Of a stretch of DNA of 46,773 bases, positions 16,387 to 24,801 are shown piece by piece. The notes beneath the pieces were generated by a model. That model was not told the DNA's origin. It did no database searches and was given only the letters and a program-made list of their open reading frames with translations. Position 1 is the first letter of the stretch. Each line of letters starts with the position of its first letter. This DNA is from Sulfurovum sp. (lineage in GTDB: Bacteria; Campylobacterota; Campylobacteria; Campylobacterales; Sulfurovaceae). The translations under genes were made by a program, and so were the position numbers. Location: contig JALUBF010000023.1 in NCBI GenBank assembly GCA_027045015.1, positions 65,713-112,485 on the forward strand. The letters run 5' to 3'.

Positions 16387-18020
16387 TAATTATCTCCAAA
16401 TATAAGTGAATTAGGTTTTCTATTTAACATACGTAAAAATCTCTCCATCTCTTTAGATGTTTTAGTCAATACTCTTAATGTTTGAGAGAGTTGCTCTTTT
16501 ATAAGAGAGTTACTATCATACCCTTTTACAACTTTTTTTGTAGTCCTAAGAGTTCTTGTCATCTCACGCAGTGCTTTATTTAACTCATCTGGCACAACTT
16601 TAAATGATTTACGATTTGTCATTTTATTTATATTATCTACACTATGTTTTAAAGCAATTAAAAGAGTATCTGCATCTTTTACTGGTTTTTTACTATCATC
16701 AACTAAATTCTTGACAGAAGCTACCAACTTATTTAATGGTAGATTGTTTATCTTATTTAGTATCTGTTTTACTGAATCTACAATACCTAAAGAGCTTTTA
16801 GAAACTGTAGGTATATAATTGTATTTTCCTATTTTCACAATAGTAGCATTAGTATCATTATGCTCAAATATTAAATCTATATATTGGATATTACCTATAG
16901 GGCTAAGTCCTGATATTTTAGCTCTTAAACCATCTTCTACAGCTTTATAAAAATTCTCTTTTCCAGAGTTATTCATATCTTTAAATATAGTTAAATTTAT
17001 AGATATAAGTACATCTCCACTCATACTATGAGTAACTTTATCATATAACAACTTGATTTTTAATACTTTACCAATATCAAAACCATCAAATCGTACAACA
17101 GAACCATTACTTAATCCTGAGACAGATTTTTTAGTATGTATCATAAATTGTTTACCATTTTTATTAGCAAAATCTACAGTATGACTTTGTGCTAAAGTTT
17201 TATTTTTATATAAAGTAAATATATGTTTATTTGATAACTTTTTATCTTTATCTATAGATGATGATGAAAATACTATTCCACCTCTTATTAAGAAATTTAA
17301 TGGTGCAATATCAACATCTAACTTACCATGAGTAAAATCAACACTCATCATACTCTTTATCCAAAATTGTGTACTCTCTTGTATATAATCTGCATATTCA
17401 TTATTTATAAAGATAATGATATCTATATGTTTATTATCTAAAGAGAGATATTTATATGCTATTTTACCAACTTTTATATTTTTAAAATATACTGGCATAC
17501 CTATGGATATATTTTTACCATCTTCTGATCTTAGATGAAAAAATTTACCTTTACTTGTATCTTGATATGGTTGTTCATACCCTACATATTTACTCTTAAA
17601 ACTCTTACCACCAGACTTAGAATATACATTTATATATGTACCAGATATCAATGTATCAAGTCCTGATATACCACTAAATCCAACTTCTGGTTTGACTATC
17701 CAAAAACGTGCTTTTTCTGTAACATATGGGATAAACTCTTTTGAGTTTACTCTTACTTTTACAACAACATCATTTGACTTCTCATCTATATTTATCTTTG
17801 TTACTTTACCTACTGGTACATTTTTATATTTTAAAACACTCTGCCCAGCTACAAGTCCCTCATTTTTAGGAAAGACTATATCTATCTCTGGACCTAAGTT
17901 ATCAAAATATTGATAAGCAAGCCAACTAGCAATCGCCAATGCTATAAATGGTACTATCCAAATAGAGCTAAATATGTTGAACTTTGTCGTTTTCTCTATC
18001 TTTGGTCTATTTACTGACAT
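16386..18020 (-). CDS. pqiB: PqiB, MCE-domain intermembrane transport protein
   Basis: PqiB-type protein with one N-terminal transmembrane helix (IWIVPFIALAIASWLAYQYF, about residues 20-39) and three consecutive MCE/MlaD domains beginning near residues 45, 160 and 285. Each has the pattern GLVAGQSVLKYKNVPVGKV or a variant. In E. coli PqiB the MCE rings and a C-terminal helical needle form a hydrophobic tunnel across the periplasm for lipids. Here the last ~120 residues are also helical and charged (LREMTRTLRTTKKVVKGY). Length is 544, close to E. coli PqiB. It starts one base after the stop of the second PqiA gene. Confidence 0.94.
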   Translation of the reverse strand: MSVNRPKIEKTTKFNIFSSIWIVPFIALAIASWLAYQYFDNLGPEIDIVFPKNEGLVAGQSVLKYKNVPVGKVTKINIDEKSNDVVVKVRVNSKEFIPYVTEKARFWIVKPEVGFSGISGLDTLISGTYINVYSKSGGKSFKSKYVGYEQPYQDTSKGKFFHLRSEDGKNISIGMPVYFKNIKVGKIAYKYLSLDNKHIDIIIFINNEYADYIQESTQFWIKSMMSVDFTHGKLDVDIAPLNFLIRGGIVFSSSSIDKDKKLSNKHIFTLYKNKTLAQSHTVDFANKNGKQFMIHTKKSVSGLSNGSVVRFDGFDIGKVLKIKLLYDKVTHSMSGDVLISINLTIFKDMNNSGKENFYKAVEDGLRAKISGLSPIGNIQYIDLIFEHNDTNATIVKIGKYNYIPTVSKSSLGIVDSVKQILNKINNLPLNKLVASVKNLVDDSKKPVKDADTLLIALKHSVDNINKMTNRKSFKVVPDELNKALREMTRTLRTTKKVVKGYDSNSLIKEQLSQTLRVLTKTSKEMERFLRMLNRKPNSLIFGDN

Positions 18021-18632
18021 CTATTTACTATCCTTAATATTTTCTCTTATGAGTGTTTCATCAAAAGCATGTGCTGATAAAAGTGTAAAAAATACTGATA
18101 TAGCAAAAGCTGTAGCAGCTGTACCTGCAACAATAGATATGTTTGATAAATGTATTAATGCTGTTAAAATAGCTACAACAAAGACATCAATCATTGACCA
18201 CGGTCCTATAACTTCTGTAATATAATAGAGTTTATGCTTATCAACCTTTTTATCTTTTCCAAAAGGGTATTTTACACTAATTAAAAGATAAAACAAGATA
18301 AAAAACTTAAGAAGTGGTACTACTATAGATGCAAAAAATATTACCATAGCAATAGGATAAGAACCATTTTCCCATAAATGTACAACTCCACCTAGTATAG
18401 TACTACTTTGATGTGTTCCAAATTTATTGGTAATCAACATAGGATATAAATTTGCAGGGATATATGCGATAATAGCTGTTATAAGATATGCCCATGATTT
18501 TTCTGTTATAAAATTTTTATGCTGATATATAGCACTACCGCAACGACGACATATATTTTTATTGCCTCTATCAATATTTACGGCATTACATATAGGGCAA
18601 GGTATCAATCTATTCTCTTCTACATCTATCAA
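18021..18632 (-). CDS. pqiA: PqiA, C-terminal half as separate gene
   Basis: Integral membrane protein of 203 residues corresponding to one half of PqiA: a zinc-ribbon at the N-terminus (CPICN...CRRCG, about residues 12-32) and four hydrophobic segments, including YLITAIIAYIPANLYPMLI and VVPLLKFFILFYLLISV. The PqiA fold is usually two such halves in one chain of ~417 residues. The start is a TTG embedded in the TGA stop of the upstream half (TTGA), so the two are made in coupled fashion and probably assemble. PqiA is the inner-membrane component with PqiB and PqiC. Confidence 0.88.
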   Translation of the reverse strand: MIDVEENRLIPCPICNAVNIDRGNKNICRRCGSAIYQHKNFITEKSWAYLITAIIAYIPANLYPMLITNKFGTHQSSTILGGVVHLWENGSYPIAMVIFFASIVVPLLKFFILFYLLISVKYPFGKDKKVDKHKLYYITEVIGPWSMIDVFVVAILTALIHLSNISIVAGTAATAFAISVFFTLLSAHAFDETLIRENIKDSK

Positions 18633-19273
18633 TTTTTAGACCTCTTTAGAATCATATTTTCTCTAAGTATCCACAACTCAGATATTTTTACCTTTTTTAC
18701 TATATATATATCTATCAATACAAATATAATAAGTGCATAAAATGCCATTCCCATATCTATTTGAACATAGCCTATAAGTTTTACAAGTGCTACCAATATA
18801 GAAATAAGAAATATATCTGGCATACTCCAAGGTAAAATATGTGCCAATAGTACCAATAGAGTTTTAGTAAATTTCTTTGAACGCCTTAATTTTAAAAGTG
18901 TAAATAATATAATATCTATTATAAGAATCATAAGTGGAAATATAAAGATAAGAAACATACATAATATACCTACAATATAAAATCCACTATCTATAAGTGT
19001 AAATATAGTCTTAGAAATAGTTATAAATTGATCATGTCCCAATATCTCTATCTTAACTATCGGAAAAAAGTTTGCCAATATAAAAAATATAAGCCCTGAT
19101 ATACTTAAAGCCAAACTCTTATCGACAAGTTTAGTATCATATCTATACAACATAGCCCCACACTCGTTACAAGATGCCATATAACCATCTTTTATAGGTA
19201 TTATTTTATGTAAAGTGAAACATTTGTGACAGATAATATAATTATCTAAATCATCTTCATTTTTAATTTTCAT
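18629..19273 (-). CDS. pqiA: PqiA, N-terminal half as separate gene
   Basis: Second PqiA-family half, 214 residues from the ATG at 19273 (MKIKNEDDLDNY); an in-frame TTG at 19300 adds nine residues and has no better ribosome-binding site. A zinc-ribbon-like motif (CHKCF...CNECG) is followed by four membrane segments, e.g. LALSISGLIFFILANFFPIV. It overlaps the downstream half by four bases. A TATAAT on the minus strand lies only about seven bases before the ATG, so the transcript may be nearly leaderless. Together with the next three genes it forms a pqiA-pqiA-pqiB-pqiC lipid transport operon. Confidence 0.85.
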   Translation of the reverse strand: MKIKNEDDLDNYIICHKCFTLHKIIPIKDGYMASCNECGAMLYRYDTKLVDKSLALSISGLIFFILANFFPIVKIEILGHDQFITISKTIFTLIDSGFYIVGILCMFLIFIFPLMILIIDIILFTLLKLRRSKKFTKTLLVLLAHILPWSMPDIFLISILVALVKLIGYVQIDMGMAFYALIIFVLIDIYIVKKVKISELWILRENMILKRSKN

Positions 19274-19312
19274 AGCTATAATTATAACTAATTTATTCAA
19301 ATTGGGACTATA

Positions 19313-19993
19313 ATGAAGATATTAAGTATAAATCGTAACATTAAACACAATAAACTATCTATTGAAAATATAACTTTTAGCAAATTAGCAACTCTTTCAA
19401 ATATAGAAGATTATAGCTATATAATTATAAATGGTGGTGATGGGACTATTAGAAGAGTTATAAAAATATTACATAACATCAATAGCAATATTCCAATTAT
19501 TTTAAATCCTACTGGTTCATTTAATGTTATAGCTAAACTACACCATACACAATCACTCAAGACTATCTTAGAAAATCTTTCTAATGGTAAAACTATAAAA
19601 ACAAATATACAAAAATATTACTCCATAAATAATGATATATTTCTATTTTCAGCAGGAAATATGGGTGATTTACAACATATATTTTTATCTGAGACTCTAC
19701 GTTTTGGTCTGCTAAAAAATGGTATATCTAAATATATCTTAGCCCTACTCTTTCTTCTACCAATACACTTTATTATGACACCATTTATGCTTATGAGTTC
19801 TAAAAGATTTTTTATATTTACTCCTACATCTTACATCTCTAAGTTTGGTTCTTTTAGAGGTAAAATTACAAAAGAGTTTACTGTAGATTTAGAAAATGAT
19901 TATAATCTTATAGAGTTAGATGGAGATATAGTAACAATAAAAGAGAGTTCACTTACTATCCAACCTGCTGGTAATTTGAAAATAGTAATTTAA
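19313..19993 (+). CDS. diacylglycerol/lipid kinase family protein
   Basis: Member of the diacylglycerol kinase catalytic-domain family, 226 residues, shorter than the ~300 of typical DgkB/YegS proteins. The nucleotide-binding motif GGDGT is at residues 41-45 (IINGGDGTIRR). The following NPTGSFNVIAK replaces the usual GT(A/G)ND phrase, and SAGNMGDLQHIF is the third conserved block. A hydrophobic stretch (ISKYILALLFLLPIHFIM) may contact the membrane. The substrate lipid cannot be deduced. It is divergent from the pqi operon with only 39 bases between starts, and 62 bases upstream of the PqqD-like gene, so it may share its transcript. Confidence 0.8.
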   Translation: MKILSINRNIKHNKLSIENITFSKLATLSNIEDYSYIIINGGDGTIRRVIKILHNINSNIPIILNPTGSFNVIAKLHHTQSLKTILENLSNGKTIKTNIQKYYSINNDIFLFSAGNMGDLQHIFLSETLRFGLLKNGISKYILALLFLLPIHFIMTPFMLMSSKRFFIFTPTSYISKFGSFRGKITKEFTVDLENDYNLIELDGDIVTIKESSLTIQPAGNLKIVI

Positions 19994-20055
19994 TATTAAC
20001 ATTTTATTAACAACAAGATTATACAATATGTTTGAAACCAAAACAGGAGAAAAAT

Positions 20056-20292
20056 ATGAGACCAATAGATCAACTTGTACTTGATGAAAATAATGTTGCA
20101 TTCAACCCAGTTGTAGGAAATAGTTATCAAGTAAATGATATTGCAAAAGAGATTCTTATAGCTATAAGACATCATAAAAGTAAAGAAGATATCATAAACG
20201 AGCTTACTGAAAAATATGATGTAAGTAAAGAAGAACTTTTTATTGATGTTAGCGATTTTATATCAAAAGTAAAAATCTACGGGTTACTCTAG
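20056..20292 (+). CDS. PqqD-like peptide-binding protein
   Basis: Protein of 78 residues in the PqqD family, whose members bind substrate peptides for radical-SAM and other RiPP enzymes. It shows the family layout: a short beta-hairpin (LVLDENNVAFNPVVGNSYQV), then VNDIAKEILIAIRHH, the SKEDIINELTEKYDVSKEEL helices and a terminal FISKVKIYGLL. The ATG at 20056 is chosen because AGGAG stands 7 bases upstream; the longer reading from a TTG at 20032 lacks a site. A single base separates it from the ATP-grasp gene. No precursor peptide gene is visible nearby. Confidence 0.78.
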   Translation: MRPIDQLVLDENNVAFNPVVGNSYQVNDIAKEILIAIRHHKSKEDIINELTEKYDVSKEELFIDVSDFISKVKIYGLL

Positions 20293-20293
20293 T

Positions 20294-21313
20294 ATGAATA
20301 TTGCTATTAGTGGACTTAACAATACAGACAATCCAGCTCCAGGGATCCCCGTTATTAAAAGCTTACAAGATGAACATACGCTTATTGGTCTCTCTTATGA
20401 TGCAAATGAACCTGGTAACTTTATGGGACTTTGCGAAAAAACATACTTGATGCCATACCCATCACTTGGTATTCAAGAGTTAAAAGATAGACTTATAGAT
20501 ATTAAAGAGAAATCTAATATAGATGCCATTATTCCAAATCTTGATGCAGAACTACCTCTTTACATAAAATATCAAGAAGAGTTAGAAAATGAACTTGACA
20601 TCTCTCTTTGTCTTCCATCTTTAGAAAATTTTGAACTAAGAAATAAAAATAAACTTGATACACTTTCAAAAACACTCAATATAAATCACCCAAAAACATT
20701 TGAAATATCAAGTATTGATGAGTTAATGGAGTGTAGTAAAGATTTAGGATTTCCTTTAATGGTTAAAGGGAATTACTATAAAGCATATATGTCATACAAT
20801 CTTGATAGTGCTATTGATAATTTCTATAAAATATCTAATGAATGGGGATTTCCTGTACTAGTTCAAGAGGTTGTTTCTGGTGAAGAGCTAAACCTTATAG
20901 GTGTCGCTGATGGAAAAGGTGAACTTAAAGGTGCTGTTGCCATAAAAAAACTTACTACTACTGATATTGGTAAGATATGGACAGGAGTTACTATACAGAA
21001 TGATAAGCTAATGAATATAGCAAAAGATTTTGTATCTAACACAAAATGGAAAGGACCATTTGAGCTTGAGTGTATTATGTCTGCGAATGGTGATATTTAT
21101 CTTATTGAGATAAATCCACGCTTCCCTGCATGGGTCTATTTTGCTACAGAGATTGGCATAAACCTACCTAAAATTGTAGTAGATATAATGCAAGGGATTG
21201 ATACACCTGCACAACTTGAATATCCTCAAAACAAGCTATATGTTCGGTACACTGGTGAACTAGTTACCGACTTTACAGATCTTATAAAATTACTATCAAC
21301 AAAGGAACTTTAA
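20294..21313 (+). CDS. ATP-grasp ligase (CarB-like)
   Basis: ATP-grasp enzyme of 339 residues, related in layout to the carbamoyl-phosphate-synthase large-chain-like group that activates a carboxylate with ATP and couples it to an amine. The pre-ATP-grasp domain spans about 1-110; the ATP-binding part includes LGFPLMVKGNYYKAY and FPVLVQEVVSGEEL. Near the C-terminus GPFELECIM and YLIEINPRFPAW supply the metal-binding Glu and Asn. Substrates are not evident. One-base gaps to the PqqD-like gene before it and the decarboxylase after it imply joint translation and one pathway. Confidence 0.85.
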   Translation: MNIAISGLNNTDNPAPGIPVIKSLQDEHTLIGLSYDANEPGNFMGLCEKTYLMPYPSLGIQELKDRLIDIKEKSNIDAIIPNLDAELPLYIKYQEELENELDISLCLPSLENFELRNKNKLDTLSKTLNINHPKTFEISSIDELMECSKDLGFPLMVKGNYYKAYMSYNLDSAIDNFYKISNEWGFPVLVQEVVSGEELNLIGVADGKGELKGAVAIKKLTTTDIGKIWTGVTIQNDKLMNIAKDFVSNTKWKGPFELECIMSANGDIYLIEINPRFPAWVYFATEIGINLPKIVVDIMQGIDTPAQLEYPQNKLYVRYTGELVTDFTDLIKLLSTKEL

Positions 21314-21314
21314 A

Positions 21315-22643
21315 ATGAGCAAACAAACCTATCTTAAACCAACAATAAACAAAGTTGAATTTGCAATGGCATCTAAATATGGAAGTCCTCTCAAAACACA
21401 AAAAATACGTTCAGAAATAGATGGTGTAAAAGTTTCTGACCTAGTTGAGCAGTATGGAAGTCCTCTATTTGTATTTTCTCAGACTAAAATAGAAGAGCTT
21501 TACCATAACCTATACAATGCATTTAGCTCAAGATATCCAGATGTACAATTTGGTTGGAGCTATAAAACAAACTATCTTAATGAAATTTGTAAAGTATTTC
21601 ATAATCTTGGCTCTATTGCAGAAGTAGTAAGTGAATTTGAATACCAAAAAGCAAGAGCATTAGGTATAGAAGGTAAAGATATTATATTTAATGGACCATA
21701 TAAACCATATAAAGATTTAAAAATTGCTGTTCAAGAGGGAGCAAAAATTCATGTAGATAATCTTTTTGAATTAAATGATCTTGAAAAAATTGCTGATGAA
21801 CTTGGTACAAAAATAAAAGTAGCTATTAGAGTCAATATGGATACAGGCATATATCCTCAATGGTCACGTTTTGGATTTAACTTTGAAAATGAAGAGGCTT
21901 ATGAAGCAGTAAAACGTATGTATGATGGTGGAAAACTTGAACTTAATGGTATCCATTCTCACATTGGTACTTTTATGCTTGATGCAAATGCATACAAAAT
22001 GGCTACTATAAAAATTATGCAACTTAAAGAACGTGTTGAAAATGATTTTGGATCTATTATTGATTATATTGACCTTGGTGGTGGATTTGCTAGTAAATCA
22101 CATCTTAAAGGAGTATATCAATCACCAGATGTAACTATTCCTACAGCTGATGATTATGCTGAGGCTATAACAAATGCTATCTATGAGATGAATAAAAGTG
22201 ATAAATTACCAAAACTATATCTTGAAACTGGTAGAGCCTTGATTGACGAAGCAGGTTATTTACTAACATCTGTACATGGATATAAAAGATTTCCTGATGG
22301 GAAAAAAGGATACATTCTTAATGCTGGAGTAAATCTACTATATACCTCAACATGGTATAACTTCAATATTGAACTAGATAAAAGATATGATGGAGAAAAT
22401 GAACCATCTATGCTCAATGGACCTTTATGTATGAATATTGATATTATTGAAGAAAATATTATGTTACCTGCACTAGATAGAGGAACTATTTTAACTCTCT
22501 CTCCAGTAGGTGCTTATAACTATACACAAGCTATGCAGTTTATTAGATATAGACCAGCAGCTGTCCTTATAGATAAAGAGGGTAAATCAAGAGTTATTAA
22601 AGAGATTGATGATCTTGATACGGTTAACTATAAAGAGGTATAA
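21315..22643 (+). CDS. fold-type III PLP decarboxylase (LysA/SpeC-like), substrate unknown
   Basis: Orn/DAP/Arg decarboxylase family 2 protein of 442 residues. Lys84 (FGWSYKTNY) binds PLP; GIHSHIGTF, DLGGGF and LETGRAL line the cofactor pocket, and Cys372 is the second-subunit Cys. In diaminopimelate decarboxylase that Cys begins a CES/CxxxD-type motif. Here it reads CMNID, so the usual acidic neighbour is missing and the substrate is probably not meso-DAP. A ~40-residue N-terminal extension precedes the barrel, with a YGSPL phrase repeated at residues 22-26 and 47-51. It begins one base after the ATP-grasp gene, with AAAGGA upstream, and the transporter-peptidase follows 10 bases later. Confidence 0.85.
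   Translation: MSKQTYLKPTINKVEFAMASKYGSPLKTQKIRSEIDGVKVSDLVEQYGSPLFVFSQTKIEELYHNLYNAFSSRYPDVQFGWSYKTNYLNEICKVFHNLGSIAEVVSEFEYQKARALGIEGKDIIFNGPYKPYKDLKIAVQEGAKIHVDNLFELNDLEKIADELGTKIKVAIRVNMDTGIYPQWSRFGFNFENEEAYEAVKRMYDGGKLELNGIHSHIGTFMLDANAYKMATIKIMQLKERVENDFGSIIDYIDLGGGFASKSHLKGVYQSPDVTIPTADDYAEAITNAIYEMNKSDKLPKLYLETGRALIDEAGYLLTSVHGYKRFPDGKKGYILNAGVNLLYTSTWYNFNIELDKRYDGENEPSMLNGPLCMNIDIIEENIMLPALDRGTILTLSPVGAYNYTQAMQFIRYRPAAVLIDKEGKSRVIKEIDDLDTVNYKEV
21378..21466 (+). repeat. 14-base direct repeat in the 5' end of the decarboxylase gene
   Basis: TATGGAAGTCCTCT occurs at 21378-21391 and 21453-21466, 75 bases apart and in the same reading frame, encoding YGSPL each time. The second copy belongs to the conserved family motif; the first lies in the N-terminal extension. 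Confidence 0.8.
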
Positions 22644-22653
22644 AATAGTTATT

Positions 22654-24717
22654 ATGAATAATATAAAAACGATTTTTTTTAGTGCTATAAAACCATATTC
22701 AGCACTGTTATTTCTTGATAACAAAATTGTTGGTATTTTATTATTGCTAATTACATTTATAAATCCATCTGTTGCATTAAGTGGTCTTGCAGCAGTGGGT
22801 TTCACTATTTTATTTGCTGAATTTATACAATTTAAAGAGTCTTATCTTGCACAGGGGTTTTATATATATAATTCCCTACTTGTTGGTATGGGAATTGGAT
22901 ACATATTTACACCTTCGTTTATTAGTATATTACTAATTGGTATTTTATCCTCATTTACATTTATGCTATCATTTATGTTCAATCGTCTTTTTAGTGTCTA
23001 TAAAATACCTATATTGTCTCTACCTTTTTCAATTGTAACAATATTTGCATATCTAGCTTCCCTTCAATACTCAGGGCTTCTTTCTACGCTTATAAATAAT
23101 GCTACAATGTATGATATATCATTACCACTAATCATTAGTGGTTTTTTTAAATCTCTTGGAGAGATATTTTTTCTACCAAACAATATTGCAGGAATTGCCA
23201 TTGCACTATTGATATTGTATTTTTCTAGAATTATATTTATAATGGCTCTTATAGGATTCTACTTTGGTGTTGCAGTTCATAGCCTCTTAATAGACTCATA
23301 TTTTCAAGCACTACGTGACCCTTACGCATTTAACTACATACTTGTTTCTATTGCACTTTGTGGTATATTTCTACTTCCTACTATAAAAAACTTTTTTATA
23401 GCACTCATAGCTATAGCTATAAGCGTTGTATTGACAGATGCTATTGTTATGTTCTTTAACTATTTTAGCATACCTGTTTTTACCCTTCCATTCAATATTA
23501 CTGTTATCTCTTTTATTTTTATTCTTTCCATAATCTACTACAAAGAGTTTAATATAGAGATAAAATCTACGCCAGAAGAGTCTTTATCAAATTACCTTAG
23601 TAAGATATTTCGTTTTGGAGAGATACCAACAAAAATTGCATTACCTTATTCTGGTACATGGTCTGTATATCAAGCTTTTAATGGAGAATGGACGCATAAA
23701 GGTGAGTATAGATATGCTTATGATTTTGTAAAAAGATATCCTGATGGTAAAACATATAATTCAGATGGTAAAGCATTAGAGAATTATGGAGCTTTTGGAG
23801 AGTCTGTTATAGCACCAGTTAGTGGATATATTATCAGTACTCGAAGTGACCTTAAAGATAACTATATTGGTGAAGTTGATCATATAAATAACTGGGGAAA
23901 TTATATTATCATAAAAAGTGATTTAGGATTTTATGTAGAGATTAGCCACTTAATGCAATACTCATGTATATATAAGATAGGTGATTATATACAAGAAGGT
24001 AATGTTATTGCTAAATGTGGTAATTCAGGTTACTCTCCAGAGCCTCATATTCATATTCAAGTACAATATACAGGCTATATTGGTGGGTTTACACAAAACT
24101 TTCTATTTAGTGAATATATTCTTGAAGATAAACTATATTATAACCAAACTCCTGCTCTAAAAGAAAATGTAACAGCAATTATTATAAATAAAAATATAGC
24201 ATCAAGATTTCTTTTTATTCTTGATGATAAATTTATATATAAGCTTTATGAAGATGGTAAGTATAAAGAAGAGGTAACATTCACGGTAACCATGGATGAA
24301 GCAGGTAAATTTTATCTGACTGACGAAGCAAAAAATAGACTATATTTTTACAATACCCTAAAAGAGTTCTATTTTTATCAATATAATGGGACAAATAGCT
24401 ATCTAAAAACTCTATTTATGCTTGCACCACGTATTCCATTTATATCATCACAAGAAGTTATCTATGAGGATTATCTTCCTACAAATATAACTAAAACACC
24501 TTTTAAAAAGACTCTCATAGAACTATATGCTACAATAAATAAAAAAATTTACAAAGAAACTTCTATATATAGGTTTAATAAAGATAAAATAATATCAAAA
24601 TATGGAGAAGCTACCATTTGTACGAAACATAAAGGATTTGCATCTATTTCTTTTAATAATATTGAGCTTAAATTATCTTTAGAGGACAATACACCAAGGA
24701 GGGATAATTCTAATTAA
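22654..24717 (+). CDS. urea-transporter-like membrane domain fused to M23 peptidase
   Basis: Two-domain protein of 687 residues. Residues 1 to ~295 form a polytopic domain with about ten hydrophobic segments and the urea-transporter-like phrases GFYIYNSLLVGMGIGY and YAFNYILVSIALCGIF. The second part is an M23 (LytM-type) metallopeptidase: His348 and Asp357 in the HKGEYRYAYDF motif, and His465/His467 in PHIHIQVQ, so the zinc ligands are complete. A beta-rich tail follows to residue 687. In M23 proteins the domain acts in the periplasm on peptidoglycan cross-links. The ATG at 22654 is chosen since upstream in-frame starts overlap the decarboxylase. It shares the transcript with the enzymes before it. 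Confidence 0.85.
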   Translation: MNNIKTIFFSAIKPYSALLFLDNKIVGILLLLITFINPSVALSGLAAVGFTILFAEFIQFKESYLAQGFYIYNSLLVGMGIGYIFTPSFISILLIGILSSFTFMLSFMFNRLFSVYKIPILSLPFSIVTIFAYLASLQYSGLLSTLINNATMYDISLPLIISGFFKSLGEIFFLPNNIAGIAIALLILYFSRIIFIMALIGFYFGVAVHSLLIDSYFQALRDPYAFNYILVSIALCGIFLLPTIKNFFIALIAIAISVVLTDAIVMFFNYFSIPVFTLPFNITVISFIFILSIIYYKEFNIEIKSTPEESLSNYLSKIFRFGEIPTKIALPYSGTWSVYQAFNGEWTHKGEYRYAYDFVKRYPDGKTYNSDGKALENYGAFGESVIAPVSGYIISTRSDLKDNYIGEVDHINNWGNYIIIKSDLGFYVEISHLMQYSCIYKIGDYIQEGNVIAKCGNSGYSPEPHIHIQVQYTGYIGGFTQNFLFSEYILEDKLYYNQTPALKENVTAIIINKNIASRFLFILDDKFIYKLYEDGKYKEEVTFTVTMDEAGKFYLTDEAKNRLYFYNTLKEFYFYQYNGTNSYLKTLFMLAPRIPFISSQEVIYEDYLPTNITKTPFKKTLIELYATINKKIYKETSIYRFNKDKIISKYGEATICTKHKGFASISFNNIELKLSLEDNTPRRDNSN

Positions 24718-24801
24718 TAATAATTATGATAAGATTTTATGTTTTGTATATAAAGTATGTATACATTTAACCATTCATTAATAAAAGGACAAAGAAAAAA
24801 T

